A DNA stretch of 64,000 nt from Natrinema zhouii (lineage in GTDB: Archaea > Halobacteriota > Halobacteria > Halobacteriales > Natrialbaceae). Of the stretch, positions 24,824-33,570 are shown piece by piece; within the stretch, counting starts at the first letter, position 1; each line of letters begins with the position of its first letter. The notes beneath the pieces are model-generated. The model worked only from the letters and a program-made list of their open reading frames with translations. It searched no databases and was not told the DNA's origin. The stretch covers positions 434,001-498,000 of the forward strand of contig NZ_CP059154.1 in the NCBI RefSeq assembly GCF_013456555.2. Direction: 5' to 3'. A program made the position numbers and the translations under genes.

Positions 24824-24952
24824 TTAATCGGCACCGTGACGCGGCGTGTAGCCGCAGTCGTCACAGGTGAGTGATTCGTACTGAGCAGAGAGCGATCCCG
24901 CACATTCCGGACAGTGGTATTCGGATTCGAGTGAATGTTTGCTGATTGCCAT
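24824..24952 (-). CDS. 42-residue zinc-ribbon microprotein
   Basis: Starting at MAISKHSLESEYHCPECAG, the protein carries CPEC and CDDCGY, a minimal zinc ribbon. The start at 24952 is supported by GCTTATCAG about 27 bp upstream. The longer open frame (to 25039) is not needed. Function unknown; microproteins of this kind are common in haloarchaea. Confidence 0.6.
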   Translation of the reverse strand: MAISKHSLESEYHCPECAGSLSAQYESLTCDDCGYTPRHGAD

Positions 24953-25099
24953 GTGCGACTCGAGGAACTGAACACTGATAAGCTCGCCTATTATGAGGGT
25001 TGAATTATGCCGTGAAACTAGAATGCATACGACTACCACAATCGAACCGACAGCGAACCGTGGTGTTTTACCGGCGAGTCGTCAGTGAGCTCGTAGCCG

Positions 25100-25423
25100 C
25101 TAGAACTGATATCGTCGCTCGTCGTCCATCGACGGATACTGATCCGCACCGGTCATTTCCTCGAATGTCATGCCCGAAAGATACTCGTCATAGGTTACGT
25201 CGTATGCCGATCGCAGCTGGAAATCCAGTTTGCCGGTATCGACGGTCGACTGAAAGAGCATGTGAATCGCCCGACGGACCAGTTCGTCCGTCTCCTCGGG
25301 CTCGAGAGCGGTCTCGAGCAAGGCGAGTTCGTTGCGCGTTTCGCGATCGAGCGAGACGGTGAGGTCGTCGCCGATACCGGTATACGAGTCCGTCACTTCG
25401 TCGGTGAGATCGTCGAGGCTCAT
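25100..25423 (-). CDS. Small conserved-looking haloarchaeal protein, unknown function
   Basis: The 107-residue acidic protein MSLDDLTDEVTDSYTG has a short basic-acidic helical core (ETRNELALLETALEP, DELVRRAIHMLFQSTVD) that resembles a ribbon-helix-helix or DUF-type helix bundle. No catalytic residues, membrane segments or metal motif are visible. It lies upstream of the microprotein gene at 24824 on the same strand. Confidence 0.5.
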   Translation of the reverse strand: MSLDDLTDEVTDSYTGIGDDLTVSLDRETRNELALLETALEPEETDELVRRAIHMLFQSTVDTGKLDFQLRSAYDVTYDEYLSGMTFEEMTGADQYPSMDDERRYQF

Positions 25424-25506
25424 AGGGGAGGGAACTCGAGCGCGCCGGATAGACCTTTCGTGGTCACTCCGAACGAAGAAACGGCGTCCCGGGCTGCCGC
25501 GCTCGC

Positions 25507-25776
25507 TCAGCGGACGGCTCCGCAGTGTTCGCAGGTATCGGCGTCGGCATCGATCCGCGCACCGCAGTCGGCACAGTTGGTCCGCTCGAGGTGGTCACCA
25601 TCGTCGTAACTGGGGGCCTCTCGCAGAGAGACCGCGATCCCGACCACGATGATCGACCCGCCGATGAGCAGCCATCCGACGGGACCGATCGCCAGGAAGA
25701 ACATGACGACGAACGGGACGACGATTACTGCGAATCCGACACCGATCAGTGTCGGGCCGAGCGACTGCGAATTCAT
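25507..25776 (-). CDS. Membrane-anchored zinc-ribbon protein
   Basis: The 89-residue protein has two transmembrane helices (LGPTLIGVGFAVIVVPFVVM and GPVGWLLIGGSIIVVGIAV). A C-terminal cytoplasmic zinc ribbon, CADCGARI and CEHCGAV, follows. Haloarchaea carry many such small membrane zinc-ribbon proteins; none of the functions is known to me. Confidence 0.65.
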   Translation of the reverse strand: MNSQSLGPTLIGVGFAVIVVPFVVMFFLAIGPVGWLLIGGSIIVVGIAVSLREAPSYDDGDHLERTNCADCGARIDADADTCEHCGAVR

Positions 25777-25946
25777 GATTATGAACTATCGACTCTCTGG
25801 AGAAAAATATACAGGTAATTCCGGCTTCGACTCCTCGTCGCTACTCCATCGCTTCTCGCGACCGTCGACTGTGATCGGTTGTAGATCCGTCAAGAGCGTC
25901 GGTGAATTGCGACACTGACTTACAGCCGACGGTGTAACCCCCGTCG

Positions 25947-26870
25947 ATGACAGCAGGGGCCCAGGAGTGGGCGTTGCCCGACGACCCGGCGGCCGTTCGC
26001 GAGGCGCTGATCGGGTGGTACGAGGACGACCACCGCGACTTCCCGTGGCGGCGGACCGATGATCCCTACGAAATCCTCGTCAGCGAGGTGATGAGCCAGC
26101 AGACCCAGCTCGGCCGCGTCGTCGAGGCCTGGGAGGCGTTCCTCGAGCGCTGGCCGACGACCGCCGAGCTGGCCGACGCCGATCGTGCCGACGTCGTGGG
26201 CTTTTGGACGGACCACAGTCTGGGGTACAACAACCGGGCGAAGTATCTCCACGAGGCCGCTGGGCAGGTTCAAGAGGAGTACGACGGCGACTTCCCCGAA
26301 ACCCCCGAGGAACTGCAGGAACTGATGGGCGTCGGTCCGTATACGGCCAACGCGGTCGCGAGCTTCGCCTTCAACAACGGCGATGCCGTCGTCGACACGA
26401 ACGTCAAACGCGTCCTCTACCGCGCCTTCGACGTGCCGGACGACGATGCGGCCTTCGAGGAGGCCGCGAACGAACTCATGCCCGACGGTCGGTCTCGAGT
26501 CTGGAACAACGCGATCATGGAACTGGGTGGGATGGCCTGCGAGCAGACGCCACACTGTGACGAAGCGGGTTGTCCGTGGCGGGAGTGGTGTGGGGCCTAC
26601 GCCAGTGGCGACTTCACCGCGCCCGACGTACCCACGCAGCCGAGTTTCGAGGGGAGTCGCCGCCAGTTCCGCGGCCGCGTCATCGGCACCCTCCGAGAGT
26701 ACGACGAACTCGAGATAGACCCGCTGGGCCACCGTATTCGCGTCGACTACACTCCCGACGGCGAGTACGGCCGTGAGTGGCTCGAGGGCATTTTGGCTGA
26801 TCTCGAATCGGACGGGCTGGTCGAACTCGACCGTGACGGTGATGTACCTATTGCACGGCTCCGCCGCTAG
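25947..26870 (+). CDS. mutY: A/G-specific adenine glycosylase (MutY)
   Basis: The 307-residue protein has the HhH-GPD glycosylase core. FPWRRTDDPYEILVSEVMSQQTQ leads it, LMGVGPYTANAVASFAF is the HhH, and DAVVDTNVKRVL carries the catalytic Asp. The Fe-S cysteines run CEQTPHCDEAGCPWREWC. Their spacing, C-x5-C-x4-C-x5-C, differs from the textbook C-x6-C-x2-C-x5-C. MutY removes adenine mispaired with 8-oxoguanine. The C-terminal region is shorter than bacterial NUDIX-like domains and ends in a winged-helix-like stretch. A CTTACAG element lies about 26 bp upstream of the start. Confidence 0.9.
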   Translation: MTAGAQEWALPDDPAAVREALIGWYEDDHRDFPWRRTDDPYEILVSEVMSQQTQLGRVVEAWEAFLERWPTTAELADADRADVVGFWTDHSLGYNNRAKYLHEAAGQVQEEYDGDFPETPEELQELMGVGPYTANAVASFAFNNGDAVVDTNVKRVLYRAFDVPDDDAAFEEAANELMPDGRSRVWNNAIMELGGMACEQTPHCDEAGCPWREWCGAYASGDFTAPDVPTQPSFEGSRRQFRGRVIGTLREYDELEIDPLGHRIRVDYTPDGEYGREWLEGILADLESDGLVELDRDGDVPIARLRR

Positions 26871-27242
26871 AACAGTCACACATCGAGACAAAACGCCGAG
26901 CAGCCTGCATTCCCTGTCAGCCAAATTTTGGTCTTTGGCCAGTCGAAAGGATGTTACGATCCTACTTGTACCTGACCGAGAGTTACAGGAACTGAGAACA
27001 CGCTCGGAATCCGCTTCGATGCCGTTTGACGTTTTATTGTCATAGGACGTTGGAATCGAGCAGACAATTCTCGTCTCGCGAGACGAGAGCTGCTATTGGA
27101 AAGGCGACTATTGCATCCGTCTCTCTCAGCAACGACTACTCAGTGGAATAGTTCGGCGATTGCGACAGTCATCGGGATTGGGTGGCGGGAAAGGCTACCG
27201 GAAACCAAACCCGTCTATACGTCATCGTGGTGGACTTTGGTG
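26871..27242. other. Intergenic region without a credible gene
   Basis: This stretch is more AT-rich than the neighbours and has no open frame with coding character. It holds a perfect 20-bp palindrome (27069-27088) and the upstream region of the HTH_10 gene at 27243. Confidence 0.5.
27069..27088. promoter_or_regulatory. Perfect 20-bp palindrome TCTCGTCTCGCGAGACGAGA
   Basis: The two 10-bp halves are exact reverse complements with no spacer. It lies about 155 bp upstream of the HTH_10 regulator and could be an autoregulatory operator or a transcript hairpin. It is not followed by a clear poly-T run. Confidence 0.45.
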
Positions 27243-27941
27243 ATGACCACAGTCGTCGAACTCGAGGTTCCGGCTGCGCGGCTCGGATTCGCTCGGACGT
27301 TCGATCGCGTATCGACGTTCGAGTTTCAGGTCGGCGGAATGATCGGTGGCTCGTCACCGCTCGTCTGGACCAACGGCCCGGATCGCGAGACGATCGAGCA
27401 GGCACTCGAGGCGGATCCGTCGGTCGAAGTGATCACGCGCGTGGCCGACGGAGACGAAGAGCCCGCGACGGAAGACGGAGCCGCGACCGGCCAGAACGAC
27501 CAGTGGCTGTTCCGACTCGAGTTCGGAGACGGCGTGAAGCTATTCAAACAGATCGTCACCGAGACCGACGGGGCGATCCTGACGGCTCGGGGCGCTGACG
27601 GACGGTGGATGCTGAAGTTACTGTTCGACGATCGAAAATCGGTGTCGACCTGTCACGAGTTGTTCGAGCAATACGAGTATCAGGTCGCCGTCACTCGAAT
27701 CAGCGGCATCGACGATCTCGCGAGCGCACAGACACCTCTGACCGAAACCCAATACGAGACGATCTGCAAGGCTCACGAACTCGGCTACTTCGACGTCCCG
27801 AGGGGAGTAACGCTCAAGGAGCTGGCTGCGGAGCTCGACATCTCGCATCAGGCGCTCTCGGAGCGACTCAGGCGAAGTCACGCGGCGCTCGTCAGTGCGG
27901 AACTGTCCGAGCGAACCGCACCGATGGCGATCGATCCCTGA
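27243..27941 (+). CDS. HTH_10 (bacterio-opsin activator type) transcription regulator
   Basis: The 232-residue protein has an N-terminal sensor-like domain (about 1-170). The C-terminal HTH_10 domain is LTETQYETICKAHELGYFDVPRGVT then LKELAAELDISHQALSERLRRSH (about 175-225). Start ATG 27243 (MTTVVELE) fits the family. A DUF7344-type membrane protein follows 137 bp later, as also occurs at 11770-12909. Target genes are unknown. Confidence 0.82.
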   Translation: MTTVVELEVPAARLGFARTFDRVSTFEFQVGGMIGGSSPLVWTNGPDRETIEQALEADPSVEVITRVADGDEEPATEDGAATGQNDQWLFRLEFGDGVKLFKQIVTETDGAILTARGADGRWMLKLLFDDRKSVSTCHELFEQYEYQVAVTRISGIDDLASAQTPLTETQYETICKAHELGYFDVPRGVTLKELAAELDISHQALSERLRRSHAALVSAELSERTAPMAIDP

Positions 27942-28078
27942 GCCGGTCCGCCGGCTCGACCGCGCTTGAACCCGATCCGTCGGATGACCCACACGCTGTC
28001 GCCGAGCGATCTGTCTCACGAATGAACGAGTGCGTAGATTTATCTGTTGGACAGGAATACTGTTGGCCGTGAACCCGA

Positions 28079-28648
28079 GTGTTCGAACGCAGCCAGACGG
28101 ATGGCGTCAGTGAATCACCGCACGCATCTGCTGTCATCGACGATCCGTCTGACCTCTCACTCGACGATATTTACCATCTTCTACAGACGAAGCGCCGTCG
28201 GGACGTGCTCCGATACCTGCACGAGGAGGGTGGGCGGGTGCGGTTGCGCGACCTCGCCGAACAGGTCGCCGCCTGGGAGCAAGAGACGGCCGTCGAAAAC
28301 CTGAGTTCCGACGAGCGCCAGCGGGTTTACATCTCGCTGTATCAGTCACACCTGCCGAAACTCGACAATCACGGAATCGTCAACTACGATAAAGACCGCG
28401 GTTGGGTCGAGCCGACGCCGCTCGTGGCACGGCTGCAGCCCTATCTCGAGCCACCGTATCGGACCCAGTCGTCCGAACGGTGGCCGCGACGGTACGCGGT
28501 GACGATCACCCTTTGCGGGCTATTTCTCGGGGCGATCGCAGCGGGGATCGTTCCGGTTTCCGGACTCGTCGGGGCGGGACTCGTGCTCGTCGCGTTCACC
28601 GTCGTAACGGGTGCACACGCGTGGTCGACCGATGCATTCCATCGATAA
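28079..28648 (+). CDS. DUF7344-type winged helix with two C-terminal membrane helices
   Basis: The 189-residue protein starts with GTG 28079. Residues about 25-125 form the DUF7344-type winged helix: LQTKRRRDVLRYLHEEGG, then YISLYQSHLPKLDNHGIVNYDKDRGWVE. Two hydrophobic helices follow (LCGLFLGAIAAGIVPVSG and GAGLVLVAFTVVTGAH). It is a membrane-tethered DNA-binding-like protein downstream of the HTH_10 gene. A GATTTATC TATA box about 40 bp upstream suggests its own promoter with a roughly 12-nt leader. Confidence 0.75.
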   Translation: MFERSQTDGVSESPHASAVIDDPSDLSLDDIYHLLQTKRRRDVLRYLHEEGGRVRLRDLAEQVAAWEQETAVENLSSDERQRVYISLYQSHLPKLDNHGIVNYDKDRGWVEPTPLVARLQPYLEPPYRTQSSERWPRRYAVTITLCGLFLGAIAAGIVPVSGLVGAGLVLVAFTVVTGAHAWSTDAFHR

Positions 28649-28723
28649 CGATACCGTTTCGGCAGACACGTTCCGCCGATAGCGCTCCAGTGCTCTTCGA
28701 ACACGATAGCCGAACGACGACCG

Positions 28724-29173
28724 TCAATCGGCGCGGGAGGGGGCGATCGCATTCGTTTCGCGGGACCGCTCGAGGAGCTCGGAGGTGTGGAACGCGACCG
28801 AAAAGTCCTGCGGGCTGGGGAGCGCACAGGCGAGCCAGCCGATAGTCGCGGCGGCGATGATCGGCGTGTCGCTCGTCACGTAGCCAGCGAACGCCAGCCC
28901 GAAGGCGGGGATCGCGAGGAGGGCGGGTGCGAGTGCGGCAAGGCGCAACGCCCAGGGAGATTCGGTCCCGGTCGGTCGGGGGTAGACGGCGGCCCACGGA
29001 CGGGTCGTCACTAGCGCGACGAGTCCGTCGGGACGGCCGGGAAGATAGGAGACGGAGTACTCGACGTGTGCGAGTCGAAGAACCGTCGCGTGTGCCCACT
29101 CGTGGGCCACCAGTCCGACCGCGACCGCGAGGGCAAGCGCACAACCAGCAACCACCAGAGTAGAGCCGATCAT
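28724..29173 (-). CDS. M50-like membrane metalloprotease, small
   Basis: The 149-residue membrane protein has the zinc motif HEWAH (HExxH) in its first helix (VAVGLVAHEWAHATV). PSPQDFSVAFH near the C-terminus could supply the third ligand. Three or four hydrophobic segments flank these. The start at 29173 (MIGSTLVV) was chosen because the upstream extension is hydrophilic and unlike the family. It may be a site-2-type protease or a related DUF3267-like protein; no substrate can be inferred. Confidence 0.65.
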   Translation of the reverse strand: MIGSTLVVAGCALALAVAVGLVAHEWAHATVLRLAHVEYSVSYLPGRPDGLVALVTTRPWAAVYPRPTGTESPWALRLAALAPALLAIPAFGLAFAGYVTSDTPIIAAATIGWLACALPSPQDFSVAFHTSELLERSRETNAIAPSRAD

Positions 29174-29399
29174 AGGAACGCGAGATGTAGGCTGTGAGGA
29201 CCCGTCAGCCGGGATGAGGTGCACATCTCGCGCACTCGAGTCGACGAACCGTCGATGGAAGGTCCTCCGGCTGTACCAGTTGCCGTCTTAAGGTCCGATC
29301 GCGTCCCGAATCGGATCGTCCGTCAGTCTAGGGCTAGTGTCCGGTCGGAACCGAATCGGTCGGCCAACAGTTAAGTATTGTCTCGTGGTACCGCATAGC

Positions 29400-30131
29400 A
29401 TGGAATCAGCAGAAACGCTCGAGTTCGGCCACGCTGACCGAAAAGAGATATACGAGTACGTCGAGCGCCGCGGCGCGGTCGATCCGGAGGAGACGCGAGA
29501 CCGGCTGGGCCTCGATCCCGGCGGATTCCGCCATCACGTCGCGATCCTCAAACGAGACGGCCGAATCGAGGAGGAAGAGGGGACGCTTCGAGTTACGATC
29601 GACGCAGGTGCAGAGGAGGAGTACGTCTCCGAAGCGCTCGAGTTCCACATCCGGCCGGCGCGACAGGAGGATCTGACGGGGATCGTCGGGGCGATCCGCC
29701 AGGTCGCCGAGGAGAAGACGTATATCGAGGCGGAAAGCGTCGCCGACGAAATCGATCACGAGAACGCGTTACTCCGCCACAACGAACTCCAGTCGCGGAT
29801 GTTCTTCGTCGCCACGGTCGACGACGAGGTCGTCGGCTGGGTCCACCTCCACGCGCCGGAGTTAGAGAAGCTGAGCCACACCGCCGAACTCACCGTCGGC
29901 GTCCTGGAGGAGTACCGCGCTCACGGAATCGGTTCACATCTCCTCTCGCGCGGTCTCGAGTGGGCCGGCTCCAACGGCTACGAGAAGGTCTACCAGAGTG
30001 TCCCCTCGACCAACGAGGAGGCGATCGCCTTTCTCGAGGAACACAACTGGGAGACCGAAGCAGTGCGCGAGGACCATTACAAACTCAACGGTCATTACGT
30101 CGACGAGATAATGATGGCTGTCGAACTCTGA
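29400..30131 (+). CDS. Winged-helix/GNAT N-acetyltransferase fusion, paralogue of the gene at 6997
   Basis: The 243-residue protein has an N-terminal HTH-like domain (KEIYEYVERRGAVDPEETRD, FRHHVAILKRDGRIEEEEGT). The GNAT domain includes YRAHGIGSHLLSRGLEW, the acetyl-CoA loop, and FFVATVDDEVVGWVHLH. It is clearly homologous along its length to the protein at 6997-7728, so the two are paralogues. A TATA box, GTTAAGTAT, lies about 26 bp upstream of ATG 29400. Substrate unknown. Confidence 0.78.
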   Translation: MESAETLEFGHADRKEIYEYVERRGAVDPEETRDRLGLDPGGFRHHVAILKRDGRIEEEEGTLRVTIDAGAEEEYVSEALEFHIRPARQEDLTGIVGAIRQVAEEKTYIEAESVADEIDHENALLRHNELQSRMFFVATVDDEVVGWVHLHAPELEKLSHTAELTVGVLEEYRAHGIGSHLLSRGLEWAGSNGYEKVYQSVPSTNEEAIAFLEEHNWETEAVREDHYKLNGHYVDEIMMAVEL

Positions 30132-30174
30132 GTTGACAGTTCGATTTATGTAACCGTCCCCGAAACGGAAGGGT

Positions 30175-31296
30175 ATGCGATACGATACCCCCGTGCGGTT
30201 CGAGCCCGAGGGCTGGGGGGAATCGACGGCGGCCATCGTCGGGATGGGACTCGTTCTCTCGATCGCCGGCATCGTCCAGACGCTCGGCACGCCGGCCGCC
30301 CGGCCGGTCGTCGCGTACGAACTGTTCGTCTCGTTGCTCGTCCCGACCGGACTGGCCACCGGCGGCTACTGGCTGGCCGATCGAAACGTCTCGTCGGCCG
30401 ATCGCTGGCGGGCCGTGACGAAGGTGTCGGTCGGGATCGTTCTCGCCTGCGTGCTCGCGCTCTGGCTGACGGGATACGTCGCCCTCGAGAGCAGTGCGAT
30501 CCGTGACCCGCTGGGGCTGACGACGACGCTGGCCGGCGTCGGCGGTGCGACCGGCTTCGTGAGCGCCGTGCGTGAGCTGCCAGACGAGTCGATCGGCTCG
30601 AGCGGACCGCCGAGAGCGGCCGGTGTCGCGCTGTCGGCACCGACTGACCCATCCGACTCGACGGCGACGGCCACTGCGTCGAACGAATCGACGACGACCA
30701 CTGCGCTCCCGTCGACCGCGCTCGAGTCGCAGAGCGACGTGCCGGCGATACCTGAGACGACGACCCCGCTCTGGACCGACGTCGATCCGCTCGGACGGGC
30801 CGGCGCTCCCGCGCGACCCGTGGAACCGTCCGAACGGACCGCGGTCGACGGTACCTTCCCCGACGCGTTCGAGGCGTCCGTCCGCGATGTGTCGGCCGAT
30901 CCCGTCGGCTCGCACGACTCGCTCAAGTCGCCGACGGCGGCGCGGGATCCCGGCGTCGACGCCGTCGCGGCCGTTCCGTCGACGGCCGAGACGGTCCTCG
31001 GCGTCCTCCGGCGCGAGCGTGCCCGCATCGCCCTCGCGGTCTTGTACCACGAGTGGGACGGTGCGGAGCGATCGGTCGAGGCTCTCGCCAGCGCCGTCTC
31101 GTATCACGTAGACGACTCGGCCGATGCCGTTGCGGTCGGACTGCGACACGCGACGTTGCCCGAACTGGCGGAGATTCGAGCCGTCGACTGGGACCGTCGT
31201 ACCGGTCGCGTCTCGGCGTCCGACCACGCCGTCTTCGAAGAGGGCGTCCGCGAAGCGGCGGTGCTGCTCGAGTCGTTCGAACCGGGGACGAGATAG
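30175..31296 (+). CDS. Membrane protein with disordered linker and C-terminal DUF7344-like winged helix
   Basis: The 373-residue protein has four predicted N-terminal membrane helices (about residues 18-135). A long Ser/Thr/Ala/Pro-rich segment follows (about 140-275). The C-terminal domain (about 275-365) resembles the DUF7344 winged helix: LGVLRRERARIALAVLYHEWD and VAVGLRHATLPELAEIRAVDWDR. A TATA-like CGATTTATG about 28 bp upstream supports the start. The YchF-type GTPase gene follows after about 95 bp. Confidence 0.62.
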   Translation: MRYDTPVRFEPEGWGESTAAIVGMGLVLSIAGIVQTLGTPAARPVVAYELFVSLLVPTGLATGGYWLADRNVSSADRWRAVTKVSVGIVLACVLALWLTGYVALESSAIRDPLGLTTTLAGVGGATGFVSAVRELPDESIGSSGPPRAAGVALSAPTDPSDSTATATASNESTTTTALPSTALESQSDVPAIPETTTPLWTDVDPLGRAGAPARPVEPSERTAVDGTFPDAFEASVRDVSADPVGSHDSLKSPTAARDPGVDAVAAVPSTAETVLGVLRRERARIALAVLYHEWDGAERSVEALASAVSYHVDDSADAVAVGLRHATLPELAEIRAVDWDRRTGRVSASDHAVFEEGVREAAVLLESFEPGTR

Positions 31297-31391
31297 CGCT
31301 CGGGGAGACTGTCGGCCGCTCGGCGGGTCGAGCGGTCGGCGAGGTCGGTCGAATCGAAAGACAATTCCTCCGGACGGCGCTACCGAAAGGC

Positions 31392-32570
31392 ATGCTTTCG
31401 ATTGCACTTGCCGGGAAACCGAACGCCGGCAAGTCAACGTTCTACACGGCGGCGACGATGGCGGAGGTAGACGTCGCCAACTACCCGTTCACGACGATCG
31501 ACGCCAACCGCGGGGTGAGTTACGTCCGGACCGAGTGCCCCTGCCTCGAGCGCGACGAACGCTGTAACGCGGACAACTGCGAGGATGGCAAGCGCTACGT
31601 TCCGATCGAACTCCTCGACGTGGCAGGACTCGTCCCCGGCGCTCACGAGGGGAAGGGACTGGGCAACCAGTTCCTCGACGAACTCACGAACGCGGACGTG
31701 ATCGTCAACGTCGTCGACGCCTCCGGCGGGACCAACGAGAAGGGCGAGCCCGTCGATATCGGCGATCACGACCCGCTCGAGGACATCGACTTCATCGAGG
31801 AGGAGATGGACCTCTGGCTGGCCGGCATCGTCGAAAACAACTGGGAGTCAGTCGAGCGCAAGTCCCGTTCGCCCGATTTCGATATCGACGACGTGCTGGC
31901 GGACATGCTCTCGGGCTTCGGCGCGTCGCCAAAGCAGATCGCGATCGTCCTCCGCGATCTGGACTACCCCGACGACCCGATCCAGTGGGAGGACGAACAC
32001 CGCGAGGCGCTCGCGCGCGACGTCCGCCAGCGGACCAAGCCGATCGTCGTCGCGGCGAACAAGATCGATATTGCTCCCGAAGAGAACGTCGAACGCCTGC
32101 TCGATCTGGACAAGCCGGTGATTCCCACCACCGCAGAGGGCGAACTCGCGCTTCGCCGGGCCGCCGACAACGGATTGATCGAGTACGACCCCGGCGATGA
32201 GACGATCGAAATCGGCGACGACGTCAACGACGCCCAGCGCGAGGCGCTCGAGGGGCTCGCGGACACCATGGCCGAGTGGGGCGGCACCGGCGTCCAGACG
32301 GCGCTCGACTACGCGGTCTACGACCTGCTCGACCACCTCACCGCCTATCCGGTCGAAGACGCCTCGAAGTGGTCCGACGGCAGCGGCAACGTCCTGCCAG
32401 ACGCCTTCCTCTTACCCGACGAATCGACTCCGGTCGACCTCGCTTACACCGTCCACTCCGACATCGGCGACGGCTACCTGCACGCGGTGAACGCGAAGTC
32501 GAATCGCGAGATCAGCGAGGAGTACGAACTCGAGGAAGGTGACGTGATCAAGATCGTGAGTACCAACTGA
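31392..32570 (+). CDS. YchF/Obg-family GTP-binding protein with TGS domain
   Basis: The 392-residue protein has the full GTPase set. G1 is GKPNAGKST, G3 is LLDVAGLVPGAHEG and G4 is NKID. The C-terminal TGS domain (about 320-392) ends GYLHAVNAKSNREISEEYELEEGDVIKIVS. This class associates with ribosomes and translation. Start MLSIALAGKPNAG at 31392 was chosen because the P-loop begins at once, typical of the family; the longer open frame upstream is not coding. Confidence 0.92.
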   Translation: MLSIALAGKPNAGKSTFYTAATMAEVDVANYPFTTIDANRGVSYVRTECPCLERDERCNADNCEDGKRYVPIELLDVAGLVPGAHEGKGLGNQFLDELTNADVIVNVVDASGGTNEKGEPVDIGDHDPLEDIDFIEEEMDLWLAGIVENNWESVERKSRSPDFDIDDVLADMLSGFGASPKQIAIVLRDLDYPDDPIQWEDEHREALARDVRQRTKPIVVAANKIDIAPEENVERLLDLDKPVIPTTAEGELALRRAADNGLIEYDPGDETIEIGDDVNDAQREALEGLADTMAEWGGTGVQTALDYAVYDLLDHLTAYPVEDASKWSDGSGNVLPDAFLLPDESTPVDLAYTVHSDIGDGYLHAVNAKSNREISEEYELEEGDVIKIVSTN

Positions 32571-32641
32571 TGGTTCCGAATACAGGCACTATCTAGTTCT
32601 GCACCTCCTCGACTGGTACGTTTCCGTCAAGCCGTGGATCA

Positions 32642-32917
32642 GTGCGAGGCGCTTCGGCTTGCGATGAGCACGCTGCAGCACCGAGCAGCTTCAATATCGG
32701 TGTCACGAACTACAGTTACGAGGCCGTCGAAGGCGAGCGAATCTTCGAAGTCGGCGACGTACTGGAGAAGTGGTCGCTCGAATTCGAGCCTCGCGGATAC
32801 AGACAGACGTATGCGATTTTCGACCTGCCTGTGGGCGAATACGAGTGGACGGTGAGCATCGGCGAGGATTCCATAAGCGGTCACATTCGAGTCGTCCCCG
32901 GTGAGGAAGACTGTTAG
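32642..32917 (+). pseudogene. Remnant of a small lipoprotein-like gene
   Basis: The reading frame shows APSSFNIGVTNYSYEAV followed by a beta-strand-rich stretch (YAIFDLPVGEYEWTVSIGED) resembling small haloarchaeal lipoproteins. The segment SACDEH just upstream looks like the end of a lipobox. No signal peptide or initiator precedes it; a stop lies at 32594 and only GTG 32642 is available. I infer a gene whose 5' end was lost, though a novel short protein starting at the GTG is possible. Confidence 0.4.
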
Positions 32918-33261
32918 GTCCGTCCGAACTGGGACTCCTCTTTTCGATTGGGATCTGTTTCAGAAACAGTGATCCAGTACGTCCGGCAATTGTCGCCTTG
33001 GTGTCGACTTCATCCCCGCTGTGAACGGCGAAGTTTTCCCCTCGATTTCTCGTAAAAGATGACGGAGAAACCGGACCGTTTGATGGTGATCTATCTGTTA
33101 TAGACGCCTGTATTGGACTAGTGCGACCGTTGCGCATCGACTGATAAGTGCCGATAGTCACCGCGAGAGTCAGACGAGAGTAGATTGAAATTCAGGAGGT
33201 GTGTACACTGGGAGGACTCAGTATCTGTAATCGAAACGATATCCCGTAACGCCCCACCTCT

Positions 33262-33455
33262 GCCGGATCTGAGTACCGGAGGCCTTTTGTAGCGATAGCC
33301 AAGAAAAGGTGGTAGGCGGCACGGTCAGGCAGCACCTTTCAGCCCGCGTGGTTTCCACGTGAGGCTCTGTTGACTGACCTACCCCGTCTCTCTAATACCC
33401 GTGAGCGGCCGCTATCGCTCCTGCAGAGGGACGCTGATGGACGGGTTTTAATATC
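33262..33455 (+). ncRNA. Candidate structured non-coding RNA with possible pseudoknots
   Basis: In an otherwise empty 640-bp region, several complementary segments fall within about 190 nt. They are AGCGATAGC (33291-33299) with GCTATCGCT (33411-33419); AAAGGTG (33305-33311) with CACCTTT (33333-33339); and GGTCAG (33323-33328) with CTGACC (33374-33379). A strong local hairpin, 33341-33351 with 33355-33366, has about 11 pairs with one bulged A and a TTT loop. CGTCTCTCT (33385-33393) also matches AGAGGGACG (33425-33433) with one G-U. A TATA-like ACGATATCC near 33234-33242 could give a start near 33262, and GGGTTTTAAT follows at 33443. The strand is inferred. Some pairings would be expected by chance in GC-rich DNA. 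Confidence 0.4.
33446..33455 (+). promoter_or_regulatory. TTTTAATATC: TATA box or U-rich terminator
   Basis: This AT-rich run is the only promoter-like element before the 33571 gene, which would then have a leader of about 95 nt. It could equally be the T-tract ending the candidate RNA; sequence alone does not decide. Confidence 0.4.
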
Positions 33456-33570
33456 TCTCCTCGAGTTCGGAACATAAATCTCACCCGAGAGCCGGTAGCC
33501 AGCCGCTAGGAGTCTCACGAGGGCTGTCGCGTAGAGATGAGCTTTTGCTCACTGGCGTTCTACCTCACCC

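Noticed and set aside
30085-31437. 450-codon Arg-rich open frame on the minus strand
   Set aside because: Arg-rich composition is unlike the acidic proteome; it lies opposite the membrane/DUF7344 protein, which has membrane helices and a TATA box.
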